64,000 nt of DNA from Fragilaria crotonensis (lineage: Eukaryota > Bacillariophyta > Fragilariophyceae > Fragilariales > Fragilariaceae). Positions within the stretch are counted from its first letter, which is position 1. The number at the start of each line of letters is the position of its first letter. The translations under genes and the position numbers were made by a program. The notes beneath the pieces were generated by a model. That model searched no databases, had not been told where the DNA came from, and saw nothing but the letters and a program-made list of their open reading frames with translations. Shown one piece after another: positions 10,344-19,938 of this stretch. Location: the NCBI GenBank assembly GCA_022925895.1, contig JAKSYS010000107.1, positions 1-64,000 of the forward strand, given 5' to 3'.

Positions 10344-12581
10344 TCACGTTGCATGCATTAGATGTTCGCGGAAATGGAAGAATTTCGCTCCAACCAGTGG
10401 TTTCGTCATGTAGTCCGCGATCATTGCATCCGTCGGACAGTATTCTATTTGAACTTCGTTGCGTTGGATCAAGTCGGTAATGTAGAAATACTTGATGTTG
10501 AAATGTCGAGTTCGCTTTCCTGAACTCGCTTTTCCGTTCTGTTCCAGCTTCATGGAACTCGTATTGTCCCTGTAGATTACGGTCGTTTTCACCTTGTGGC
10601 CTTGTGCCTCAATAAATAGCTTAGACCATAGGACCTTTGATATGACATCGTCCAGACCGACCAACTCCGCTTCAGTGGAGCTCCGCGACATAACCTTTTG
10701 TTTTGTTGACACCGAACTTAGAGTCCCTTCTCCGAGCGTCATAGTAGCTCCAGTATGGCTCTTGTAGTCCTTGTGCACTGCAAATGCCGCGTCGACGTAC
10801 CACTTGATAGATTGCGTATCGTCAGCTTTCATCGCAGTAACCTCGTCTCGAGTCTCCTTCAAGAACGTCAAGATCTTAATCAACTTCATCCAATCGCCTT
10901 CGTTCGGTTCACTCGTTCGCGTTGCGAGGAATGCAATACCGGGCTGGATATCCTGTCTCGCTCGTTTACAAAGGAACATACCTTTCATTACGAACGTATG
11001 GAAAATGCTCGCTCTCACGTCGTCTAACTTTTTAGATTTCGGGTCGACAGTAAACAACTTGTTTGTCCAAGGGAATGTACCGATGCCTTCAAGTTTCACG
11101 GGAAAATCATCGATCATCGCTTTGACGTAGTTCGTCATATCCACTTGTAACACTCCCGGACGAGAAAAATCTAGAACCATCGCTAGATAGTCATGCCGAT
11201 GTCCACGCACGGCTTTGACTTCTCCGATTTCGTCGGAGGCGTACTTCCACTTGAGCCATTCCAGAAACTCGTCGTTCACTTTCGGGTCTACGTGACTCGA
11301 CTTTAGGTCATCCACGTGCCAGGTAACGGTATGTTGCTTTCCGTTCACAATACGATTTGCAACACATGGATCGTACGGATTCACCTTGAATCCAATGGAC
11401 TCGATATCCTTGCGAAATTTCTTGTAATAGAGCAGCGACGATTGGAGCATTCCGTATAGAGCCTTCTCCATAACTACGTAGAGGACCTTGCTGTTACCTT
11501 CGTACACAACGTACGGCGCGTAAGTCTCTGGACTTAATTCCAATAGCATGTCGACCAACGGTCCACGAATCTTCATGATGATTCTCTCACCAACCTTCTT
11601 TTCATCGATGTCTGTCTGCACAAATGCGTTTGGGATGTCTGCCGTCATAACGTCACGACGTTGTTTCGCGTCAATCACTCCGGTGATGACTATAGACTCC
11701 GTCATTGCTGTCGGACTCGCTGCTTCGTCGCGATCCGTGTACTCTCGCTGAGTACTCCCATTTGCGCATGTTCGTCCCTTAATTGTGCCATCTCTCTTCT
11801 CCACCAAGAATATCAAACTCTCCATCGCGCGTCTTTTCTCTTGTTCTGTCAATTCTTCGACCTTAATGGGCCTGAAGACAACTCGGTCGTGAAGTTGCTT
11901 CATCTCTTTGTACGCAGCCTGTCTTCCTTTTTGGCCAAACTTCTTAAGGCCCTTCATCAGACTGTACGACTGCGTGAATTGATGTGCAGTCTTGCCCGTG
12001 GGATTCAAAAACATGTCGCTTATGCGAATCATTGTCATCGCAATCACTCGTGCACTCTCGTTGCTATACTCTTCTCGTATGCTGTGTGCCTGTACTAATG
12101 TCAACTTTGATGGAGGTCTCGAGGTTCTTCCTGACCTCGTCACTCTCACTGTTGCTCCTTCGTCCCGATCAGTGGTTGGATTGGCTTCTTCTGCAACCGA
12201 TTCTTGTTCTGGTTCTTCACTTTCGCTTTCTGATTCGTCGACATTATTGTTCTCTTCGGGATCTTCTTGTTGGACTTCTTGTAGCACTCCTGCATTATCG
12301 ACAGGTGGTCCTTCGTCGTCGTCGTCGTCGTCGTTATCAGACTCTAAATCGCCGACGTCCGTTGCATCGTCTTCTGGGTTGTCTCCGTCCTCTTCGCCGG
12401 GTTCTGTGATTTCTTCCTCCTCGTCATCATCTGCAAAATCTTCGTCGTCGAGATCGTCGTCGAACTGTTCGTCGTCGTAGTCCACTCCTGCAATCCAAGC
12501 ACTGTCGTAGAAAATCTGACCGGTTCGATTCTGAATCTTGAGACCTGTAGGCATATCGTCTTGCTCTGCAAGAGCGTGCAC
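10344..12581 (-). CDS. Copia Pol C-terminal part: reverse transcriptase and RNase H
   Basis: This part copies the element's RNA and removes the RNA strand. From the ATG at 12581 there is a long Asp/Glu-rich linker, then the RT domain starting near FRPIKVEELT, with FVQTDIDEKKVG and the catalytic WHVDDLK (about residue 418; the usual YVDD is HVDD here, as in diatom Copia elements). RNase H follows: KWYVDAAFAVH (about 595), STEAELVGLDD (about 633), YRDNTSSMKL (about 668) and RTRHFNIKYFYI, ending in DYMTKPL. The frame is open upstream of 12581 to at least 12791 (HCQYALGTYVQAHDEPKH), so this is not a separate gene: it is the rest of one Gag-Pol, displaced by one frame from the upstream ORF. Confidence 0.92.
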   Translation of the reverse strand: MHALAEQDDMPTGLKIQNRTGQIFYDSAWIAGVDYDDEQFDDDLDDEDFADDDEEEEITEPGEEDGDNPEDDATDVGDLESDNDDDDDDEGPPVDNAGVLQEVQQEDPEENNNVDESESESEEPEQESVAEEANPTTDRDEGATVRVTRSGRTSRPPSKLTLVQAHSIREEYSNESARVIAMTMIRISDMFLNPTGKTAHQFTQSYSLMKGLKKFGQKGRQAAYKEMKQLHDRVVFRPIKVEELTEQEKRRAMESLIFLVEKRDGTIKGRTCANGSTQREYTDRDEAASPTAMTESIVITGVIDAKQRRDVMTADIPNAFVQTDIDEKKVGERIIMKIRGPLVDMLLELSPETYAPYVVYEGNSKVLYVVMEKALYGMLQSSLLYYKKFRKDIESIGFKVNPYDPCVANRIVNGKQHTVTWHVDDLKSSHVDPKVNDEFLEWLKWKYASDEIGEVKAVRGHRHDYLAMVLDFSRPGVLQVDMTNYVKAMIDDFPVKLEGIGTFPWTNKLFTVDPKSKKLDDVRASIFHTFVMKGMFLCKRARQDIQPGIAFLATRTSEPNEGDWMKLIKILTFLKETRDEVTAMKADDTQSIKWYVDAAFAVHKDYKSHTGATMTLGEGTLSSVSTKQKVMSRSSTEAELVGLDDVISKVLWSKLFIEAQGHKVKTTVIYRDNTSSMKLEQNGKASSGKRTRHFNIKYFYITDLIQRNEVQIEYCPTDAMIADYMTKPLVGAKFFHFREHLMHAT

Positions 12582-12747
12582 TTGTTTGATAATCGCTGGA
12601 GTAATGGGGACAGGTGTTACCTTACGTCGCGTTATAACCGAATTCGTTTGTAGGTGAAGGAGTTCGTGTCCGCCTTGGACATTATCCGTGTATCTGAGAT
12701 AAATGCAGTCTAAACTGCGCGGTGCATTCGTACTGGAATGCTTCGGC

Positions 12748-15207
12748 TCATCGTGAGCCTGTACATAAGTCCCCAGTGCATACTGGCAATGGCGCGAGCG
12801 AGTAGTCCAGATTCCTCTGGTGCATTAACATACGCGGACTATAATACTGCGATACTCCGTTCTTTGCTGGAAAGAAATTCAGCTTCTTTGCTGATTCCGT
12901 AACCAGAATCTTGACAAGAGTTCTTGTCAAGTGACGATATGGCAAACGGTGATAAGTAGCGCGAACGCGTTCCTTGATTACGCGATTGTTCCGCTCTGCC
13001 TCTGGTACATGCTCCTGTGCATTGGCAAAGTTCATGCCGACGTTGAACTCGTCAGCAAGTGGTTCGATCAATGGACGAAACTCGTTGTCACATCGAATTG
13101 ACGTGATTCGAAATCCGCCAGCGTTGTAGATGCGAAAAGTCTGCCCAACCGCTGCCGTTTGGTGTTTCACATACTGTGCAGTTCGATACTGCAAGTTTTG
13201 CGACACCGTTGTAAGAAAAGAGAGTCCGTTGACCTTCATTCCGTCCATGTTGAGAGTCACTTCGCGTTGCGCGGCGATTAACTCTTTTGGAATCTCTACG
13301 TAGTCGTTAACGACTGGAGCTGGTTTGCGACGCGTAGTCTTACCTTTAAGTGCTCCTATATCGGGTCCAAATATCTTCTCGGCCACGATGATATCTTCCG
13401 TTGTCACTGGATTGTTCGTAATTGTGTTCATGCGTAGCATGGCCTTGAAATCCTTGATCGATGGCGTGCCAAGAGCGTGATAGAGGTCTCGAGCTCGCTT
13501 GGCTTTGTCAAACTGACGCTGCGTGTAGAACGTCTTATTTTCTTCGATCGTATTCAACAGCTGTACTCCCTTAATTGGAGGCTTGAAAACATACAAATTA
13601 TTTCCGCGTCTAGCGAATCGTACGGTCTTGTCGTCGCTCAGATGAACGACAAACGCATCTTCCTTTCCTGAATCGTATGTGATTCGGTAACGGTCAGCCA
13701 TTTCCGCATAGCTGATGATGTTCGTGATGGCCGATTCGTTGAACCATACTTCTCCCCACTGTGGGAGGTCGGCCTTCTTGTTTGTTACTAATACTCCGCC
13801 GTTAGTCGACAAATGCATGTTCCCATCGTTCGACTCCCGAATGTTCTGCACCAGGTCTTTATTGCAGAAGACACTGACGCTCGATTGATTATCTAACAGG
13901 ATCCAATTGCGCATTTCGTGCGCTTCAAATTGCTGGAACTGCATTTCAATATGGGCTCCTGCCCATCCAGTTGTGCTCGAGTTCGAGCTTGGCGGTGGCG
14001 TGCTGTTCGTTGTCGGTGTTGATACCACGCTTACGTCCGACACTGTTGCCTGCGCATGACTTTGTTGCGCTTTATTGATTGCCCATTTGTCCTTGGGCTT
14101 GTCTTTCTCGCGGCACGATGGCGACTTGTGTCCCGCTTTCCCACAGCAATAACACTTGCCCTCCAATTGGGCAAACGACAGATTAACCTCGTCGTCTTCC
14201 TTGTCGTCATCTTTCTTGTCTTTATTCTTATTACCGTCTGCCGAATTGTTCTTGTTCTTTCCACCAGACTTGTTGGGCATTGTATCGAACTTGTGGTTGC
14301 TTAGTACATTGTTTGACTCGGTGATGCTTTTTGGATATTGGTCGTTTCCCAGCGACTGTTGAGTGTTCAAACCAGCTAGGATTGATCCATACTTTGCCTT
14401 ATCGGCATTGTCAAGGTACATGAAAGCTAGTAACTGATTGTACGCTTGCTCTCGCATCTTCTCTTGCTTCTCTTCGTCTGCCTCATCATATCCCGACATG
14501 GCTTTCACAATTTTAGTCAAGACGATAGGCCCGCCGATATGTGACTTCAGCACATCTCTAGCTACGCGAAACCTCTTCGTGTAATCCTGCAGGCTTTCTC
14601 CCTCTTTCTGCTTCGTGCTCAATAGTGTTCGCAATGCGTCAAGCACAATCGACATTGAATATCTGTTTTCTTGATAATTCAACGCATGCTCCTTAATCGC
14701 TCTGAGTAGTAAAATCGGATTGTTCTTGATTGACTCGAAGTCTGATCTAGCCTCGATCTTGTTCTTCATGGCCTTTGCACATCGCTCCCAGAGTAATGCG
14801 TACGCTTTAGTCAGGTTATTCTCATACGTGTCCACACGCTTGCGATACGTATCGTAGTCTGACTTGAACTCAATTTTGAATTGTTCGTTCTCGTTCGCTC
14901 GAATTTCTTCATCACCGTCACTACTAACTTGCATACGTGGCTTCCATACCGACGTATCAATAGCTTCCAGATTTTCCAGAGCTGTTCCAATATCATTGCC
15001 GTAATCATACAGCTTCTTGATATGATTGATCAGAAACTCCGTCGTAGTCTCATAATCCGACGCTTGCTTCGCGGATCCAAGATAATAGCTGAAGTCCGTA
15101 ACAAATTGCTTGTGCTTGGTGGTACCAGTTGCATTGGAGTTACCGCCTTTCACTTGGGACTTGCCCTTACCTTGACCCTTCTTGATGAAGCGCCCTTTTC
15201 CACTCAT
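12748..15207 (-). CDS. Copia Gag, protease and integrase
   Basis: The protein is 819 codons from ATG 15207. The Gag N-terminus has the basic MSGKGRFIKKGQGKGK, a capsid-like helical part, and a CCHC zinc knuckle (CYCCGKAGHKSPSC, about residue 350) that packages RNA. A protease-like site follows, WILLDNQSSVSVF (about 434), where DNQS replaces the common D-S/T-G. The zinc-binding helix LYHALGTPSIKDF precedes the integrase core, with candidate catalytic acids in LNMDGMKVNG, IRCDNEF and HVPEAERNN. After LDYSLA the frame runs off into PLPVCTGDLCTGSR and stops; the homologous continuation lies in the frame of the RT ORF. The change falls in GCTCGCGCC near 12795 and would fit loss of one CG pair. A programmed shift at this place would be unusual. 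Confidence 0.92.
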   Translation of the reverse strand: MSGKGRFIKKGQGKGKSQVKGGNSNATGTTKHKQFVTDFSYYLGSAKQASDYETTTEFLINHIKKLYDYGNDIGTALENLEAIDTSVWKPRMQVSSDGDEEIRANENEQFKIEFKSDYDTYRKRVDTYENNLTKAYALLWERCAKAMKNKIEARSDFESIKNNPILLLRAIKEHALNYQENRYSMSIVLDALRTLLSTKQKEGESLQDYTKRFRVARDVLKSHIGGPIVLTKIVKAMSGYDEADEEKQEKMREQAYNQLLAFMYLDNADKAKYGSILAGLNTQQSLGNDQYPKSITESNNVLSNHKFDTMPNKSGGKNKNNSADGNKNKDKKDDDKEDDEVNLSFAQLEGKCYCCGKAGHKSPSCREKDKPKDKWAINKAQQSHAQATVSDVSVVSTPTTNSTPPPSSNSSTTGWAGAHIEMQFQQFEAHEMRNWILLDNQSSVSVFCNKDLVQNIRESNDGNMHLSTNGGVLVTNKKADLPQWGEVWFNESAITNIISYAEMADRYRITYDSGKEDAFVVHLSDDKTVRFARRGNNLYVFKPPIKGVQLLNTIEENKTFYTQRQFDKAKRARDLYHALGTPSIKDFKAMLRMNTITNNPVTTEDIIVAEKIFGPDIGALKGKTTRRKPAPVVNDYVEIPKELIAAQREVTLNMDGMKVNGLSFLTTVSQNLQYRTAQYVKHQTAAVGQTFRIYNAGGFRITSIRCDNEFRPLIEPLADEFNVGMNFANAQEHVPEAERNNRVIKERVRATYHRLPYRHLTRTLVKILVTESAKKLNFFPAKNGVSQYYSPRMLMHQRNLDYSLAPLPVCTGDLCTGSR

Positions 15208-15279
15208 GGTGTTGCCTCGTGGGACTTCTTCAGACTCTCCTCGGTCCGGTACTCTCTACGGTGCTTTCCTGCGACCGGC

Positions 15280-15293
15280 TACTTTAATTAAAC
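15280..15293 (-). promoter_or_regulatory. Primer-binding-site position, self-complementary to the LTR
   Basis: Directly after the 5' LTR the minus strand reads GTTTAATTAAAGTA. No TGG start typical of a tRNA 3'-end primer is present. The same 14 bases occur in the opposite orientation inside the LTR (15405-15418), so the element RNA could pair with itself here and prime reverse transcription. Confidence 0.6.
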
Positions 15294-15526
15294 TGTTGAA
15301 ATTGATACCCCGAGATCAATACTTGTCTTCTTGTATCCCTTCAGGATACGTCAGGGGTCAAATAGGTTGTAGTATACACTTTCCGAATGTAATCTTTCCT
15401 AAGAGTTTAATTAAAGTATGAGTTGTTGTCTTGTTTCTCGTTGATTGAATCTGGTCTTGTTTAATCGTAGTTTCACACTCAAATGACTGCATAGATATAT
15501 ATATAATGACTCGTGATATTCCAACA
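15294..15526 (-). repeat. 5' LTR of the Copia element
   Basis: This 233-bp LTR, read on the minus strand, starts TGTTGGAATATC, followed within about 35 bases by a TATATATATAT tract that can serve as TATA box. It contains TACTTTAATTAAAC (15418 down to 15405), complementary to the sequence just outside the LTR. Confidence 0.95.
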
Positions 15527-15531
15527 GAAAC
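15527..15531. repeat. Target-site duplication GAAAC, right copy
   Basis: This repeat is identical to 10083-10087 and follows the terminal CA of the right LTR directly. Confidence 0.9.
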
Positions 15532-16629
15532 CAACAAAGCCCCTTCAATTCTTCCAGTCGATCGGCATCACCACCCTCCATTCGAGTGCCAGCAAGTCAT
15601 CGATTACGAGCCGAAATAAGTGAAAAGGATTTATTTGCAACTTTCAACTTTATGGATGACGATACTGACTTTGAGGAGGACTTTCGCGCGGATCGTTCGA
15701 ACTCACTCGATGATACGTCATCGACAACAAGTGGATCTGGCGATTCCTTTGGAGTAGAAAGTTTGCAAGACATGAAATGCAATGATGCCATTCCTGAACC
15801 AAGCAAAAATGCAAGTAACAACAACAAGCTGGCAAATTATCTCGAGGGTGACAAGCATGTGACACGTAGCACATCACGTGGAGGAGGTCGTGACAACAAG
15901 AACGGTCTTGTCGACAACGTACCAGGAGAAGAGGAGGATGGTCGTAGCATGTCCATCATGTCGATAAATTCACTTCCATATGCAACGATGGAAGAGCGAT
16001 CCGAGGACGATGAGCAATTCGATGATGATAATGACCACGATGGTTCCTACGGTGATCGGAACATGCACCGACCAATGAGATCACTAGCGTCATCTGCAGT
16101 CATGTCTACCCCAGCGGCGTACTTCGCTTTACTAGAGGAACATGAGAAACTGCTTGAACAAAATGATGAACTTCAAGAAGTCCAAGCGCGAAAGAAGGCT
16201 GAGAAGAATCAACTACACAAGGTATTGGTGTCCAAAGAAGAAGAATACGTGGAGAGGAGGGACCGCGTGGAGTGGTTACAGAGTCGATTAGATTTTTTGG
16301 AAGTTGAACTCATGAAGGAAAGGGCCAATTCCAATTGTTCCAATTCAAGAGCGATGAACCCGTTGAGAAGTAAACAGAAGGCAGGCTGGGAAGCGTTAGA
16401 CTCGGAAGTATCAAGATTGGATTTGCTTCGCTCTGAAAATAAACGTCTCGTATATAAGCTTCAAGAACAACCCGAAGTGACACAAGCTGATGTGAAGATG
16501 GAGATGCGTTTGCAACGACGTCGTAAGAAAATAATGCAATTGGAGATTCTTGAGGCGAAGTTGAAGGAAGATGTCGAAATTTTACGTGGGGTGGACAAGG
16601 CTTGCAAAGATTACGATGATCCTGAATAG
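15532..16629 (+). pseudogene. Split coiled-coil gene, 3' part (365 codons after the Copia insertion)
   Basis: The open frame continues the one ending at 10087 (QQSPFNSSSR, then SEKDLFATFNFMDDD). An acidic, Ser-rich middle is followed by a long coiled coil from ALLEEHEKLLEQNDELQ through LRSENKRLVYKLQEQ to KLKEDVEILRG, ending at 16629. The last third resembles the coiled-coil protein at 37194-38123 (LLEE start, LRxENKRL, final KL..DVE/ARLR). Function is unknown; a structural or scaffolding role is only a guess. A shorter product might start at the ATG near 15651 (MDDDTDFEEDF) downstream of the element, so this half could still be expressed. Confidence 0.75.
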
Positions 16630-17494
16630 ATTTGGACGGGAACGAGACTGAGCAATCATCGTTTTGGTTTATGCACATCCTGCGGACTTACGACTCAAAG
16701 GTGCAATCGCTCAATCAGCCATCAGCAAGCGCTGGCATCCCTTTGGCCTTTCTAACTCCAGCCACGCTCTCGTTCCAGGCGCAGTACCAGTACACATATA
16801 AATGTGGATGGGTGGCTTGGGTATGATTTTAATTGCATGATGGAGTGTGTCGGAGCAACAACCCGCTGCTCAAGTTAACGACCATGAGATTCCAAAACTC
16901 TTAGCAATAGTTTTCCAGTGATCAATTATTACCTACATACACCCTGGAGTTCGATTTGCTTCGGTTATACGGTTGCCATGTTTTGATCCGTCTATGGTTG
17001 ATTTGTCCACATTTCGATTGCCACAGAATGTTGCAGTTATAGATCCTGGTATAGGGGAACCTATTCCATCTGAACCATCAATTTATCCGTCAGGGGATCA
17101 TAAGTTGCAGCCATGACTTGCCATTGCTCACTAAAGTAATCCGAGTATAATTCATCCCATATTGACGTTTCGACCAGCGTGTTGAGTACACAGTACTACC
17201 GTTAGTATTGTACTCCAGTGCTGCGAATATGCTTCTGTAACGCACAAAATTCCGAATTCCATATGGCATTGACTCCGAGCTCCGAGTGTATGCACTGGCG
17301 ATACCAGTACGAGATGGCCACTGTCCATTATCAACGTTGACACATCATGTACAGACTACAGACTACACACTACACACCCGCATTCCATTCTACCGGCAGT
17401 GTCCAATTCGAGTGCCATTTTACCATGAACATTGGTGATTGCTCCAGTCAGATCGTGCTGTCGCGTACTTGCCTTACCGGAAGTAGCGAAAGAC
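16630..17494. other. Intergenic
   Basis: I see no gene. The stretch contains AGTACT/GTACT words near 17180-17350 and the upstream region of the LRR gene. Confidence 0.5.
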
Positions 17495-18712
17495 ATGATC
17501 GCCACCCATAATGTTCAAGAGGATGGTAGTATTCTAGTTGGCGTTCAAAATGAAAGTTTGTGTGATACAGATTCAGCAAATGAGCTTTTGGATCGGCTTC
17601 AAACTTTGGGAATGAACAATCTCCGTGTTCGTCTTGGTCTTAGTCTTGATGAATGCAAGGTGACTGACTGGTCATTTCTTCAGGCTCCTGGACTTGTGTC
17701 ATTGAGGATCTATCGTTGTCGATGCAAAACAAGTCTTTTCCTTCTCGCAGAGTCGTTGCCTCCTCAACTCGAATGTCTGCAACTAAAACACTGTTCCCTA
17801 GATGAATCAACATCATCAGCGGGACCAACCCTTCTGGATGCACTACAACGGCTCTCCAATTTGAATCGATTGGAGATCACTCTTTGTAGACTGCGAGACT
17901 TGACTATGATACGACTGGGAAGTCGCATCCAACATTTGCATTTGGATGAAAACCTTGTTGACAATTTAGATTGGTTGGCAGACCAAACCATGACTTCCGG
18001 TCTCACGTCATTATCCTTGAGTGACAACAATTTGGGAACCTATCATCTTCATCAGCTGGTTCATGTACCATGTCTTCAAGAGTTGGACGTTTCACACAAT
18101 GAAATTTGTGCTGGTGGCATTCAATGTCTGTTGCACGCGAATCTGCCATTGACGCGACTCAATTTGCAAAGTTGTTGGTTAGGACATCGTGGTGCCATGT
18201 ACGTTGCTCAACTGATCCAATCGACTCCAACCTTGGAATACCTACATCTCGGAGGGAATGTATGGGGCGATGTCGGAATCCTTCGCATTGTACATGATGG
18301 ACTTGTTCATTCCGCATCCATTCAATTTATTGATTTCGACGACAACAACATGTCGGAAGAAGGTGCATTGGCAGTGGCCGCAGTCGCGTCGCATCACATT
18401 TCACTCCATGGTTTGGGTTTGTCACGGAATCGCAAAATTTCCAGTCATGGGTGGATGGCACTCGCCACTGCCATTATCCGCAATCCGAAACTGGACCATG
18501 TCACGACCTTTGGTAATGGATTTTTGGAGGCAGGAGTGGATTTGATTCGACTGCATTTAGATGTTGTGAGAACTGAAAAATTTCGACGGTTACTAGGAGA
18601 AGAACGGTCTCCTCTGTGGCCGCTCCTACTCTCAAGAATATCATTGCAATCTCAAGTTGGGTATCAACTCATGTTTGAGTTGCTTCGACTGAAACCGTCG
18701 ATTGTGGTATAG
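17495..18712 (+). CDS. Leucine-rich-repeat protein
   Basis: The first in-frame ATG is at 17495 (MIATHNVQED), giving 405 residues. The body is a run of ribonuclease-inhibitor-type leucine-rich repeats: LECLQLKHCSL, LNRLEITLCRL, IQHLHLDENLV, LTSLSLSDNNLG, LQELDVSHNEI, LTRLNLQSCWLG, LEYLHLGGNVWGD, IQFIDFDDNNMS and LHGLGLSRNRKIS, spaced 24-28 residues as in RI-type repeats. No signal peptide, membrane segment or other domain is seen, so it is probably an intracellular protein-binding scaffold. Diatom genomes carry many such LRR-only proteins; the partner cannot be predicted. The C-terminal tail (EERSPLWPLLLSRI to LRLKPSIVV) is outside the repeats. The frame is intact and transcribed away from the preceding split gene. 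Confidence 0.8.
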   Translation: MIATHNVQEDGSILVGVQNESLCDTDSANELLDRLQTLGMNNLRVRLGLSLDECKVTDWSFLQAPGLVSLRIYRCRCKTSLFLLAESLPPQLECLQLKHCSLDESTSSAGPTLLDALQRLSNLNRLEITLCRLRDLTMIRLGSRIQHLHLDENLVDNLDWLADQTMTSGLTSLSLSDNNLGTYHLHQLVHVPCLQELDVSHNEICAGGIQCLLHANLPLTRLNLQSCWLGHRGAMYVAQLIQSTPTLEYLHLGGNVWGDVGILRIVHDGLVHSASIQFIDFDDNNMSEEGALAVAAVASHHISLHGLGLSRNRKISSHGWMALATAIIRNPKLDHVTTFGNGFLEAGVDLIRLHLDVVRTEKFRRLLGEERSPLWPLLLSRISLQSQVGYQLMFELLRLKPSIVV

Positions 18713-19938
18713 TTGTAGGTATGGTAGGGACAAGCTCATGATACTCTAGTTCCAGAAAGCCTTGTGGTGTCGCCATGATGCTTCTTTGTAGTAGAAACAC
18801 CAAATACTGTGCCAAAATGAGCCGATGACAACTGTGCAGTAAATGTAATGTGATGCTGATATAACTCATACTGTAGTACTCCGTACAGTAGCCTCAGAGC
18901 AGAACCGAGCAGCGAGCAGTAGCCCCTACTGGCGTACAATACAAGTACTGTAAAAAAGGACAAGGACCGTCCCCCTCCCCTGTGGATGACGTACTCAAGA
19001 ACCTGCTCATAATGCACCTCTACTACGTCAGCAGGTCATCATCCGTGAGTCATGAGTTCGAATGGTCATACATACATGTACAGATGCTACACACTATACT
19101 GGTACTACACGTTAATGAGTTCATCAGTCATCTGTCACAGTCTGACAAACCACCCGAGAGAGGCGCGCCAAAGGAACATGGTGTCGCGCATGCACTGCGA
19201 CTCTCTGATCCGATCGAAAAGATTGTCCACACTGCTTGCCATAGTTTATTCCAGTGTATGGTGAAGAAAGGCCGAAGCGTTTCCGCACCTCTGCCGCCGA
19301 CCGACCTGATTCCCATTGCCGTCGAAACTTATATCTTCTACCGCAGCAATCTACTCCGAGGGCAAGATTGGGCGTGACTGTTGTAACTCAAGGAAAAGGA
19401 TCGAGTTGTCACAGCATTGGAAACCAGAAAGTCGCACTCGTGACCTGTGGACTGGGGACTCGTCGCGGTGAACAGAAACGTCCAACATGAGTAAGCAATG
19501 CCATGTGTTTGTTCTCATTGTTGCACTGCAATGGCGTTCTTTCAAAGGATTGCCTACATCCACATTTGTGATGAGTTGATTTGTCGCTTGTTTGGCATGT
19601 AACCTGTTCCTGCCGTGACATCAACTATAGCTGTGACGAGAAAACCATGCCAATTCATACGTGTTTCCTTGCTCCGGTCGGTATTCGTCCATGTTCGACT
19701 CGATTCTATCGGCAGTCAGCTGAGTCCTGAATCTTCAATGCTGATTTCATTATATTGAGTACGAGTACAAGATATGTCGTATGCGTGAAGGCTTGAAACT
19801 GCGTTTTCCAACTCATAATGCTCGCGTGAATAGCTCAAGGCTCACTTTTTTCTCCTCCTTTTTCCCATCGTCGCCTGTTCTTCTTATCAATCCCCAGCAG
19901 AGACACCTGTCCAGAAACTTGACGTGCCGGACGATCCA
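18713..19938. other. Intergenic
   Basis: I could not link any open frame here to a family. Just before the PHD gene the coding frame is open upstream of its ATG (PVQKLDVPDDPM), and a CCCCAG near 19894-19899 could be a splice acceptor. A short 5' exon in this stretch is therefore possible. Confidence 0.4.

Larger units (their letters stand above)
10088..15526 (-). mobile_element. Complete Ty1/Copia LTR retrotransposon (diatom CoDi-like), 5.4 kb
   Basis: The element has TG...CA LTRs of 234 and 233 bp, flanked by GAAAC on both sides. Its coding strand is minus: the 5' LTR is at 15294-15526, gag starts at 15207, and the order Gag, protease, integrase, reverse transcriptase, RNase H is the Ty1/Copia order. 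The two LTRs differ by a single C in a C-run (five versus four), so insertion was very recent. It sits inside the reading frame of a coiled-coil gene. One frame change between integrase and RT (near 12795) may disable it. Confidence 0.95.

Noticed and set aside
11984-12480. Ser-rich ORF antisense to the Copia element
   Set aside because: It is the mirror of the Asp/Glu-rich linker of the RT ORF (GAC/GAA codons read as Ser on the other strand).
18982-19490. ORFs of 131 and 78 codons before the PHD gene
   Set aside because: There is no family-like motif, and competing ORFs occur on both strands; a short 5' exon of the PHD gene could not be demonstrated.
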